A DNA stretch of 64,000 nucleotides, from assembly GCA_905215555.1 (NCBI GenBank), contig CAJMQU010000018.1, positions 1 to 64,000 of the forward strand. The letters run 5' to 3'. The position numbers were made by a program, and so were the translations under genes. Shown one piece after another: positions 44,218 through 52,375 of this stretch (its first letter is position 1; each line of letters begins with the position of its first letter). The notes below the pieces were generated by a model. That model had not been told where the DNA came from. It did no database searches and was given only the letters and a program-made list of their open reading frames with translations. Source of the DNA: an uncultured bacterium. GTDB taxonomy: Bacteria; Bacteroidota; Bacteroidia; Bacteroidales; Bacteroidaceae.

Positions 44218-44336
44218 AATGCTCCACCGAAGACGAACCGGTTTACACCGATTTCCACCTTAATTTATCTGCATCATTTCACTGACAATCTGTGTCAACC
44301 AGCGTAATCTGTGGTAAGAAAAAAAATAGAAGAACA
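44218..44336. repeat. trpE-trpG spacer with short repeats
   Basis: A 119-bp spacer, longer than others in the operon. It contains AATCTGTGTCAACCAGCG followed by AATCTGTGGTAAG, a pair of direct AATCTGTG words near 44288-44318. No gene. Confidence 0.4.
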
Positions 44337-44954
44337 ATGAAAACAGTAATCATAGACAACTACGACTCTTTCACCTACAACCTTGCCCATCTGGTGAAAG
44401 AACTCGGTGCAGAAGTAGATGTTCTGCGCAACGATTGCTTCGCCCTCGAAGCCCTTGAAGCATACGATAAAATCATCCTCTCTCCCGGTCCGGGTATCCC
44501 TGAAGAAGCAGGGTTGCTTCTCGATGTCATCCGCACCTATGCCGGAGTCAAACCCATACTCGGTGTCTGCCTCGGCGAACAAGCCATCGGCCAGGTTTTC
44601 GGCGGCAGGCTGACCAACCTGAGTGAAGTATTCCATGGCATACAGACAAAGGTATATGTGTGTCCCGCAGAGGCGAATGATCATACGCCCGCCCCCGCAG
44701 CGCCGGCAATACCTGTAGAGCCCGACTACCTTTTTTCCGGCCTTCCCGCTGAAATTTCTGTCGGCCGTTACCACTCCTGGGTAGTCGATACCGAAGATTT
44801 TCCCGAAGAACTAGCCGTCACCGCCCTCAGTCCGGAAGGTCAGATCATGGCACTGAAACACCGGACGTTCGACATCCGCGGCATCCAGTTCCATCCGGAA
44901 TCGGTACTGACCCCCGATGGAAAAACGATCTTGAAAAACTGGATTTCCAAATAA
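44337..44954 (+). CDS. trpG: anthranilate synthase component II (glutamine amidotransferase)
   Basis: A 205-residue class I amidotransferase supplying ammonia to TrpE. The start at 44337 gives the family's N-terminus MKTVIIDNYDSFTYNL; a longer frame from 44292 adds 15 unrelated residues. SPGPGIPEEAG is the oxyanion loop, the nucleophile Cys lies in LGVCLGEQAIG, and QFHPESVLTPDG gives His and Glu. It could also serve PabA function. It follows trpE. Confidence 0.96.
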   Translation: MKTVIIDNYDSFTYNLAHLVKELGAEVDVLRNDCFALEALEAYDKIILSPGPGIPEEAGLLLDVIRTYAGVKPILGVCLGEQAIGQVFGGRLTNLSEVFHGIQTKVYVCPAEANDHTPAPAAPAIPVEPDYLFSGLPAEISVGRYHSWVVDTEDFPEELAVTALSPEGQIMALKHRTFDIRGIQFHPESVLTPDGKTILKNWISK

Positions 44955-44968
44955 TAATAATTGAAGTT

Positions 44969-45964
44969 ATGAAAGATATATTAACCCGTCTCTTCAACCA
45001 CGAAGAGCTCACTTCAGAGGAAACCAAGCAAATCCTCCTCAATATTACCCAAGAGAAGTATTCCGAGGCTCAGATAGCAGCATTACTAACTGTGTTTCAA
45101 ATGCGTAGCATCACCGTAAACGAGTTGGCCGGGTTCCGCGAAGCCCTTATGGAGACTCGCATCCCCATCGACTTCGCGCCCTATCGTCCCATTGATATCG
45201 TCGGTACGGGCGGCGATGGGAAAAATACTTTCAATATTTCCACCTGCGCCTGTTTTGTCGTAGCCGGAGCCGGTTACAAAGTTGCCAAACATGGCAATTA
45301 CGGCGCCACTTCCGTCAGTGGGGCGAGCAATGTCATCGAGCAACATGGCGTCCGCTTCACCAACGACCCCGCCAAGCTGAAACGCAGCATGGACGAGTGC
45401 AACATCGCCTACCTTCATGCCCAACTTTTCAATCCGGCAATGAAGTTTGTCGGCCCTGTGCGCAAGGCTCTGGGAGTGCGCACCCTGTTCAATCTTCTCG
45501 GCCCGCTCGTCAATCCCTGTAAGCCCGCCTATCAATTGTTGGGTGTTGCCGATCTTGCCCAGATGCGTCTTTACACCAATGTCTTCTACAAACTCGGCAT
45601 CGACTTCGCGGTAGTCAACAGCCTCGACAGTTACGATGAAATCTCCCTCACGGACGAATTCAAGGTTATGACACGCAATTACGAGCGCATCTACCGTCCG
45701 CAAGCCCTCGGTTTCAATGCCGCACAGCCCGAAGAACTTTTCGGCGGGGCGTGTAAGGAAGACGCCGCCCGCATCTTTGATAACATCCTTAACAACCGTG
45801 CCACACGTGCCCAAACGCAATGTGTCATTGTCAATGCCGCTTTTGCCATCCAGATAATGGAGCCGCAAAAGGAAATCGAAGAGTGCATTGCCATCGCCCG
45901 CGAATCGCTGGTAAGCGGACGGGCAATGGAGGCATTGAAGAAGTTTATAGCAATTAACAGTTGA
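44969..45964 (+). CDS. trpD: anthranilate phosphoribosyltransferase
   Basis: A 331-residue enzyme transferring phosphoribose from PRPP to anthranilate. DIVGTGGDGKNTFNIST is the PRPP/magnesium loop, KHGNYGATSVSGASNVIE the anthranilate site, and RTLFNLLGPLVNPCKPAYQLLGV the C-terminal signature. The TGA stop is part of AGTTGACAAGG, the start of the intergenic element found elsewhere in the window. It follows trpG by 14 bp. Confidence 0.97.
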   Translation: MKDILTRLFNHEELTSEETKQILLNITQEKYSEAQIAALLTVFQMRSITVNELAGFREALMETRIPIDFAPYRPIDIVGTGGDGKNTFNISTCACFVVAGAGYKVAKHGNYGATSVSGASNVIEQHGVRFTNDPAKLKRSMDECNIAYLHAQLFNPAMKFVGPVRKALGVRTLFNLLGPLVNPCKPAYQLLGVADLAQMRLYTNVFYKLGIDFAVVNSLDSYDEISLTDEFKVMTRNYERIYRPQALGFNAAQPEELFGGACKEDAARIFDNILNNRATRAQTQCVIVNAAFAIQIMEPQKEIEECIAIARESLVSGRAMEALKKFIAINS

Positions 45965-45985
45965 CAAGGAAGCAAGCTGTCAATT
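45958..45985. repeat. GTTGACAAGG-type element at the trpD stop codon
   Basis: AGTTGACAAGGAAGCAAGC then TGTCAATT, an imperfect dyad. It supplies the TGA stop of trpD and fills the gap to trpC. Confidence 0.5.
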
Positions 45986-46003
45986 CAGAAAAAACAAGAA
46001 ACA

Positions 46004-46846
46004 ATGAAAGATATTTTATCCGAAATCATCGCCCACAAGCGAATTGAAATAGCACAGCAGAAACAGGCAGTCTCCCTCAGCCAATTGCAGGAGCAAGCTG
46101 CCGCTGTACTTCAGGAAGATGCTGCCGCCCTAACCAGAGGCACTCTCCAGCACCGCAGTATGAAGCACTCCCTTGCTTCCTCCGCCTCCGGCATCATCGC
46201 CGAGTTCAAACGCCGCTCCCCTTCCAAAGGCTGGATTAAAGAAACCGCGCAGGCCACCCTCATTCCTCCGGCTTACGAAGCCGCCGGCGCCTCCGCCCTT
46301 TCCATCCTCACGGACGAGAAGTTCTTTGGCGGCACCCTACGCGACATCCGCACCGTGCGTCCCCTCGTCAACATCCCCATCCTGCGCAAGGATTTCATCA
46401 TCGACGAGTACCAACTTCTGCAAGCCCGCATCGTGGGAGCCGACGCAGTGCTTCTCATCGCTGCCTGCCTCACCCCCGACGAATGTCGCACGCTTACCCT
46501 CCAGGCACACGAACTGGGCCTTGAAGTCCTGCTCGAAGTGCACACCCCGTCCGAACTCTCCTATATATATAAGGAGACGGATATGGTAGGCATCAACAAC
46601 CGCCACCTCGGCAGCTTCGTCACCGATGTGGAAAACTCCTTCCGCATTGCAGAAGAGCTGAAGCAGACCGTTGCGGAAATCGATTTCGAGACTCCTCCGC
46701 CACTCGTTTCCGAAAGCGGAATTTCCAGTCCCGAAACCATCCGGAAATTGCGTTCTGCCGGTTTCCGCGGTTTCCTCATGGGAGAAACCTTCATGCGTAC
46801 CGAAAACCCCGGAAATACCCTAAAAGAGCTCATCCGCGAAATATAA
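46004..46846 (+). CDS. trpC: indole-3-glycerol phosphate synthase
   Basis: A 280-residue TIM-barrel enzyme closing the indole ring from CdRP. MKDILSEIIAHKRIEIAQQK is the family N-terminus. IIAEFKRRSPSKGWI has the substrate-binding Lys. LSILTDEKFFGG, ILRKDFIIDEYQLLQARIVGADAVLLIAA and EVHTPSEL follow in order, and VSESGISSPE binds the phosphate. It is a single-function protein, separate from trpF, unlike the E. coli fusion. Confidence 0.97.
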   Translation: MKDILSEIIAHKRIEIAQQKQAVSLSQLQEQAAAVLQEDAAALTRGTLQHRSMKHSLASSASGIIAEFKRRSPSKGWIKETAQATLIPPAYEAAGASALSILTDEKFFGGTLRDIRTVRPLVNIPILRKDFIIDEYQLLQARIVGADAVLLIAACLTPDECRTLTLQAHELGLEVLLEVHTPSELSYIYKETDMVGINNRHLGSFVTDVENSFRIAEELKQTVAEIDFETPPPLVSESGISSPETIRKLRSAGFRGFLMGETFMRTENPGNTLKELIREI

Positions 46847-46902
46847 GTTTGGAAATTTACACAAAATTTCATATATTCGAAAACTCTAAGTGTACATAGC
46901 CC

Positions 46903-47529
46903 ATGAATACAATTATCAAAGTATGCGGAATGACCGAAGCCGACAATATCCGCAGTGTAGATGTATTAGGGGTAGACATGATTGGTTTCATCTTCTACCC
47001 CAAGTCTCCCAGATACCTGTACCAGATTCCCAGGTACCTGCCCACCCTTGCCAAGCGTGTCGGCGTATTTGTCAACGAGACAAAAGAGAACATCCTGATG
47101 TATGCCGACCGTTTCGGCCTGGACTATATCCAGCTACACGGCGACGAATCGCCCGAATACTGCCGCACCCTCCATTCCAACGGTTTCCGGATCATCAAGG
47201 CGTTCTCGATAGCCCTTCCCAAAGACCTTCTCGCCGTTTCCGACTACGAAGGTTTTTGCAACTACTATCTGTTCGATACCCGCACCGCCCGCTATGGCGG
47301 TTCCGGCCAGCAGTTCGACTGGAACATTCTGCAACGCTACACCGGTTCCACGCCTTTCCTGCTCAGCGGCGGCATCAACCCTTACAGCGTGAAGGCCCTG
47401 AAAGAGTTTCACCACCCCCGCCTTGCCGGTATCGACATCAACAGCCGTTTCGAGACCTCCCCAGGCATCAAGGATGTGGACCGAATAGAACGTTTTTTGG
47501 AAGAATTAAAAATGAAAATTGAAAATTGA
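46903..47529 (+). CDS. trpF: phosphoribosylanthranilate isomerase
   Basis: A 208-residue TIM-barrel isomerase converting PRA to CdRP. KVCGMTEADNIRSVDVLGVDMIGFIFYPKSPR contains the catalytic Cys. LDYIQLHGDESPEYC and LFDTRTARYGGSGQQFDW (catalytic Asp) are conserved, and LLSGGINPYSV and GIDINSRFETSPGIKD bind the phosphate. It follows trpC by 56 bp, a gap holding a GAAATTT/AAATTTC hairpin. Confidence 0.96.
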   Translation: MNTIIKVCGMTEADNIRSVDVLGVDMIGFIFYPKSPRYLYQIPRYLPTLAKRVGVFVNETKENILMYADRFGLDYIQLHGDESPEYCRTLHSNGFRIIKAFSIALPKDLLAVSDYEGFCNYYLFDTRTARYGGSGQQFDWNILQRYTGSTPFLLSGGINPYSVKALKEFHHPRLAGIDINSRFETSPGIKDVDRIERFLEELKMKIEN

Positions 47530-47536
47530 AAACATC

Positions 47537-48310
47537 ATGAATCGTATAAACAAGCTTTTCCAGGACAGCCCCAAGAACCTGCTGTCCATCTACTTCTGTG
47601 CCGGTTGCCCCACCCTGGAAGGCACCGCCCACGTCATCCGTACCCTCGAACGCAATGGCGTCCACATGATTGAAATCGGTATCCCCTTCAGCGACCCTAT
47701 GGCCGACGGCATTGTTATCCAAAACGCCGCTACCCAGGCTCTCCGCAACGGCATGTCCCTGCGCATCCTCTTCGAGCAACTGCGTGATATCCGCAGCGAC
47801 GTACGCATCCCCCTTATCCTTATGGGCTACCTTAACCCTATCATGCAGTTCGGCTTCGAATCCTTCTGCCGGAAATGCGTGGAATGCGGCATCGATGGTG
47901 TCATCATCCCCGACCTCCCTTTCAAGGACTACGAAGAAACTTACAAACCCATCGCCGACCGCTACGACGTCCGCGTCATCATGCTCATCACCCCCGAGAC
48001 CAGCGAAGCCCGTGTCCGCGAAATCGACGAGCACACCGACGGTTTCATCTATCTGGTATCCAGCGCCGCCACTACCGGTGCCCAAAAAGATTTTGACACC
48101 CAAAAGCAAGCCTACTTCAAGAAAATACAAGATATGCATCTGCGCAATCCCCGCATGGTCGGCTTCGGCATCAGCAACAAACAGACTTTCGACGCCGCTT
48201 GCGCCCACTCCTCCGGCGCTATCATCGGCAGCCGCTTCGTCACCCTGCTGAATGAATGCGAAGGAGATGCCGAAAAAGCTATCACACAACTGAAAGAAGG
48301 GTTGAAATAG
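47537..48310 (+). CDS. trpA: tryptophan synthase alpha chain
   Basis: A 257-residue TIM-barrel lyase releasing indole from indole-3-glycerol phosphate for TrpB. The start at 47537 (MNRINKLFQ) is used in preference to an upstream TTG that overlaps trpF. Catalytic Glu lies in HMIEIGIPFSDPMADG and catalytic Asp in GVIIPDLPFKDYEE. GFGISNKQTF and GAIIGSRFV bind phosphate. It is the last gene of the operon. Confidence 0.97.
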   Translation: MNRINKLFQDSPKNLLSIYFCAGCPTLEGTAHVIRTLERNGVHMIEIGIPFSDPMADGIVIQNAATQALRNGMSLRILFEQLRDIRSDVRIPLILMGYLNPIMQFGFESFCRKCVECGIDGVIIPDLPFKDYEETYKPIADRYDVRVIMLITPETSEARVREIDEHTDGFIYLVSSAATTGAQKDFDTQKQAYFKKIQDMHLRNPRMVGFGISNKQTFDAACAHSSGAIIGSRFVTLLNECEGDAEKAITQLKEGLK

Positions 48311-48363
48311 AGAGGAAAAATAAGGTATAGAGTATGAAAGGTACTTTATACCTATTTTTTCAC

Positions 48364-48371
48364 TATCTTTG
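48364..48371 (+). promoter_or_regulatory. -7 box for the asparaginase gene
   Basis: TATCTTTG 33 bp upstream of the ATG at 48397. Its position shows that the upstream in-frame ATG at 48334 cannot be the start of a transcript from here. Confidence 0.6.
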
Positions 48372-48396
48372 CGCCCAAAATAATCAAACTCCGATT

Positions 48397-49440
48397 ATGT
48401 TTATGAAAAACGACTACCCATCCGTATTGCTGATTTATACCGGTGGCACCATTGGTATGATAGAAAATCCAGAAACCGGCGCGCTCGAAAACTTCAATTT
48501 CGACCACCTTCTCAAGCACGTCCCCGAACTGAAACGTTTCAACTACCGCATCTCCTCCTACCAATTCGATCCCCCTATTGATTCCTCCGACATGGAGCCC
48601 TCCCTCTGGGCGAAAATCGTAAAGATTATCAATTACAATTACGACTACTTCGACGGCTTCGTCATCCTCCACGGAACCGATACCATGGCCTACACCGCCT
48701 CCGCCCTTAGCTTCATGCTTGAGAATCTTGCTAAGCCCGTCATCCTCACAGGCTCTCAACTTCCCATCGGCACCCTGCGGACCGACGGAAAAGAAAACCT
48801 CATCACCTCCATCGAAATCGCTGCCGCCAAGAATCCGGACGGCACCCCTGTAGTCCCCGAAGTGTGCATCTTTTTCGAAAACGAACTCATGCGCGGAAAC
48901 CGCACTACCAAGATAAATGCCGAAAACTTCAACGCATTCCGTTCTTTCAATTATCCCTCGCTGGCACATGCAGGCATCCACATCAAATATGACGCCCACC
49001 TCATTCGCCGTCCCGACCCCACGCGTCCCATGAAGCCCCACTATCTGTTCGACACCAATGTCGTCATGCTCACCCTTTTCCCCGGCATCCAGGAGAGCAT
49101 CATCAACTCAGTCCTCCACGTTCCCGGCCTGAAAGCCGTCGTACTCAAGACCTTCGGTTCCGGCAATGCCCCTCAAAAAGAGTGGTTTATCCGCCAACTG
49201 AAAGAAGCTACCGAACGTGGCATCATTATTGTGAACATCACCCAGTGTCAGCGCGGCGCAGTCGAAATGGAACGCTACGAAACCGGACTGCAACTTCTTC
49301 AGGCAGGCGTCGTCAGCGGTTATGACAGCACCCCCGAATGTGCAGTGACCAAACTCATGTTCCTCCTCGGACACGGCTTCAGCCAAGCCGAAATCCGCTA
49401 CCGCATGAATTCCGACCTTGCGGGAGAAATCACGAAATAG
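48397..49440 (+). CDS. ansA: type I L-asparaginase
   Basis: A 347-residue amidohydrolase giving aspartate and ammonia. The first catalytic Thr is in LLIYTGGTIGMIENP, and the second site is HGTDTMAYTASALSFML with the Thr-Asp pair. GSQLPIGTLRTDGKENLI is a family motif. No signal peptide, so it is cytoplasmic. I place the start at 48397 (or 48403) because the promoter box lies inside a longer frame beginning at 48334. It is separately promoted after trpA. Confidence 0.93.
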   Translation: MFMKNDYPSVLLIYTGGTIGMIENPETGALENFNFDHLLKHVPELKRFNYRISSYQFDPPIDSSDMEPSLWAKIVKIINYNYDYFDGFVILHGTDTMAYTASALSFMLENLAKPVILTGSQLPIGTLRTDGKENLITSIEIAAAKNPDGTPVVPEVCIFFENELMRGNRTTKINAENFNAFRSFNYPSLAHAGIHIKYDAHLIRRPDPTRPMKPHYLFDTNVVMLTLFPGIQESIINSVLHVPGLKAVVLKTFGSGNAPQKEWFIRQLKEATERGIIIVNITQCQRGAVEMERYETGLQLLQAGVVSGYDSTPECAVTKLMFLLGHGFSQAEIRYRMNSDLAGEITK

Positions 49441-49471
49441 CAAAACCCGGAAATATCCAGTCTAAAAGTTA

Positions 49472-49522
49472 CGGATTATAGCAGCCCAAATCCCCTGCCA
49501 GCTATAATTCCGTTTCATTTTG
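49472..49522 (+). terminator. hairpin after the asparaginase gene
   Basis: CGGATTATAGC (49472-49482) pairs with GCTATAATTCCG (49501-49512) with one bulged T, then TTTCATTTTG. A probable terminator. The rest of 49523-49628 shows no gene. Confidence 0.55.
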
Positions 49523-49628
49523 TATATCCAGGCGAGCAAGTGGATAGAATTTACAAGTTCCCCCTTCCGAGTATATCACACTCATTTTTAATAAAAGAAG
49601 CACCCGAAAGACACAAATAAGCAACTTT

Positions 49629-49661
49629 TTTGTTATTATATCAATTTTATCCTTATCTTTG
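49629..49661 (+). promoter_or_regulatory. promoter of the first LruC-domain lipoprotein gene
   Basis: TTTG at 49629-49632, a 21-bp spacer, and TATCTTTG at 49654-49661. The expected leader is about 75 nt. Confidence 0.75.
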
Positions 49662-49746
49662 TGTCGAAAATTTGCAAGAAATGCACATTTTCGACAGTCA
49701 ATAATGCAAAACAGGCTATAATCCAATACATATATTCTATCAATTT

Positions 49747-52179
49747 ATGAAATTAATTAACCGATTATCAGTAATGGCTACCGTGGTAAGCGTCATGTTC
49801 TTAGCCAGTTGTGCGGATGATGTGTACGATTCCAGTAAGGAACTGCAGACACCACCGGCAGAAAATCCCTTTGGAGAAGGCTTTGCAGCCCCGGACGGTT
49901 TCAGCTGGTCTATGATTAATACCGTCAATCTCAAGGTTGAGGTAAAAGACGAATTCAACGGTAAATACCGGTACGCGATTGAGGTATTTACCAGCAATCC
50001 TCTGGCTGACGAAACCACGACCCCCATTGCAGCAGGTTCGGCTAAACAAGGCGCTGACTATACCAACGAAGTCAACCTCCCCAAGACAGTCGAGTATCTC
50101 TATATCCGCCAAACCGATCCTAACCAACGGAAAGAAGTATACGTGTATGCAGTACCCGAAAACGGCGGTCCACTGAATTGCAGGTTATATTACACAGCAA
50201 CCGCCTCCAGAGCAACGGCACGCACTTCATCAGCAGGAACCTCCGGTTGGGATAACGTCACAGATCCCGGATATACAGAAGAGACTTACGATATCCCCTC
50301 AGAATCCGCATCTATCATCAACGGAAACCAATTGCCCAACGGATCAACATATGTTATCAAATCAGGTGAGACCCTTTCCCAAGTGCTTCATGCCTACAAC
50401 GGAGCCAACGCCACCGTATATGTACAAGGCACCTGGAATGCCGATGGGAATATAGCCCCTCAAGGCATCGATATCATCGTTTTAAATGGTGGTAAAATCA
50501 CGTCCGCCTCCGGAGCTTTTATGGTATCAGACAAATCCTCCCTCACGGTGCAAAGCGGCGGTGAAGTAAACTGTAATGTATTCAGTACTGCCGCCAATGT
50601 AACCATCAAAAACTTCGGTACAATAAAAGCCAAAGAGATATCGGGGCAGAACGGACTCAACACCGGTACTGTACTGTATAACGCTTCCAACGCCCTTTTG
50701 CAAGTGGAAGACAAGTTTGTCGTTACCAGCTCCCAGATTTACAATCATGGCACCATTGATATGACAGCCGAAAACGCACGTATGCAAGCCAACAAAAACG
50801 CCAAGGCATGCCTCATTGCAAACTACGAAAAAGCAACAATCAAAGGTAATCTCATACAAGCCGGAGCCACTATCGTAAACAGTGGTACAATCGAAGTAAA
50901 CACATTAGAGAATTCCTCGACAGACTTCCTTTATAACAACTGCCTCCTGATTGTGAAAAACACACTCAAGTTCAGAAATATCGTATTGGATCAAGGCTCC
51001 ATAACCGGAGGCAGAAGCAACCCCGGCGATAAAGAATGGCTGCCGGTTCCTCTTGTAGAGAGTTTGAACGATGCTAAGTATACATTGATTGACGGCTCCA
51101 TGATCAAAGCCAGAGAATTCAAAGTCCAAACGGGCCAGCAGGTTACATTCAAAGCAATTAACCAAACCAACGAAGACCGTTCCATGATTAAGGCAGAGAA
51201 CATCTACTTTGATTGGCATACATACGTACAAGGCAACATGGTTCTTGAAGGAAAGCAACATAATTCCGAGCGTTCACACATAGACCCCTCCGTTGCCGGT
51301 ACAGGCTATGACGAATCCAAATATACCATTGAGACCTGCGGCGGTATCTTCAATGAAGGCAACGAAGGCGAAAACCCATACCCTCCTGAAATTCCGGTAG
51401 TGGATGATGCCACTACCTATACATACGTATTCGAGGACAACTGGCCCAAATATGGCGACTTCGACCTTAACGACATCGTTTTGAGAGTGAACAACAGATC
51501 CACCCAAACCAACACAAAGGGTAATCTGAAAAGCGCCAAACTCGATATCAGCCTTGAGGCCGTTGGTGCAAGCAGAGTTTTGGGGGTCGGCATCCGTTTC
51601 CTCGGCTTACCGGCCAATATCACCCCAAGCAAATTTACGGTCAAAGGCGCGGACGCTTCTTTCGAAGCCGGCCAGAGCCTTCCGACCCTCATACTGTTTG
51701 AAAACGCACACGGCGAGTTCGGATTTAGCGACAGGCCGTTTATCAACACATCTCAGTCATCATCAACCAACAGTCCTGATGTACCTGATTATTCAGTCCG
51801 TTTTGAGTTCGAAGAATCCGGCAATGTACCTGCATCTGCATTCAATATCAACAATCTGGACATATTCATCATCACCAAAGCTGCCGACTCAAAAACGAAA
51901 CGTACTGAAGTCCACGTAGCCGGTTATGCTCCTACCGATTTAGCCAATACCACCCTGTTCGGCCAAGGCAATGACGACTCTTCGTTATCCGCCAAACGCT
52001 ATTATCTAAGCTCCGAGAACTTAGCATGGGGTGTCGTTATCCCTGACGAATTCGCTTGGCCTTTAGAGTCCAAGAACGTAAAAGATGTTTATGCGGATTT
52101 TGCCAACTGGATAACCAGCGGCGGCAAAGATAGCAAAGACTGGTATAAGAATCACAATGGTCAGGTATTCAAAAAATAA
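49747..52179 (+). CDS. LruC-domain surface lipoprotein (paralog 1)
   Basis: An 810-residue lipoprotein; the lipobox FLASC ends at Cys22. The N-terminal domain (about 45-140) is a beta domain shared with the neighbour. The middle (about 190-500) reads as repeated short strands with N/G turns (GGKITSASGAF, SSLTVQSGGEVNC, NFGTIKAKEISG), resembling a right-handed beta-helix. The C-terminal LruC/DUF4842 domain (from about 555) opens with YTYVFEDNWPKYGDFDLNDIVLRV, whose acidic DxDLND cluster looks metal-binding. Function unknown; a surface or matrix component is inferred. It has its own promoter and terminator. Confidence 0.85.
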   Translation: MKLINRLSVMATVVSVMFLASCADDVYDSSKELQTPPAENPFGEGFAAPDGFSWSMINTVNLKVEVKDEFNGKYRYAIEVFTSNPLADETTTPIAAGSAKQGADYTNEVNLPKTVEYLYIRQTDPNQRKEVYVYAVPENGGPLNCRLYYTATASRATARTSSAGTSGWDNVTDPGYTEETYDIPSESASIINGNQLPNGSTYVIKSGETLSQVLHAYNGANATVYVQGTWNADGNIAPQGIDIIVLNGGKITSASGAFMVSDKSSLTVQSGGEVNCNVFSTAANVTIKNFGTIKAKEISGQNGLNTGTVLYNASNALLQVEDKFVVTSSQIYNHGTIDMTAENARMQANKNAKACLIANYEKATIKGNLIQAGATIVNSGTIEVNTLENSSTDFLYNNCLLIVKNTLKFRNIVLDQGSITGGRSNPGDKEWLPVPLVESLNDAKYTLIDGSMIKAREFKVQTGQQVTFKAINQTNEDRSMIKAENIYFDWHTYVQGNMVLEGKQHNSERSHIDPSVAGTGYDESKYTIETCGGIFNEGNEGENPYPPEIPVVDDATTYTYVFEDNWPKYGDFDLNDIVLRVNNRSTQTNTKGNLKSAKLDISLEAVGASRVLGVGIRFLGLPANITPSKFTVKGADASFEAGQSLPTLILFENAHGEFGFSDRPFINTSQSSSTNSPDVPDYSVRFEFEESGNVPASAFNINNLDIFIITKAADSKTKRTEVHVAGYAPTDLANTTLFGQGNDDSSLSAKRYYLSSENLAWGVVIPDEFAWPLESKNVKDVYADFANWITSGGKDSKDWYKNHNGQVFKK

Positions 52180-52198
52180 TATATTTGTTTCCTAATAT

Positions 52199-52236
52199 GA
52201 AAAGCCGATGAGTACCTTTATTCATCGGCTTTTTCG
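52199..52236 (+). terminator. intrinsic terminator between the two LruC genes
   Basis: AAAGCCGATGA (52201-52211) pairs perfectly with TCATCGGCTTT (52222-52232) around a 10-nt loop, followed by TT. Confidence 0.9.
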
Positions 52237-52340
52237 GTAATATGAGAGGGTATCATTTTAAATGCCCGTATTATAGTTAAAAGATACTAATGGATTATCT
52301 TTTTAAAGCTTATAAAAGCTGTTATTATCTTAATTGTCCG

Positions 52341-52348
52341 TATTTTTG
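52341..52348 (+). promoter_or_regulatory. -7 box for the second LruC gene
   Basis: TATTTTTG, matching TAnnTTTG, 28 bp upstream of the ATG at 52376. It falls inside the longer frame beginning at 52334, which argues for the later start. No clear -33 box. Confidence 0.5.
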
Positions 52349-52375
52349 TTATTAACCAAGCAAAACAAACAGGCC

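Noticed and set aside
48334..48396. Upstream start for the asparaginase gene
   Set aside because: A TATCTTTG promoter box lies within it and the extra residues match nothing in the family.
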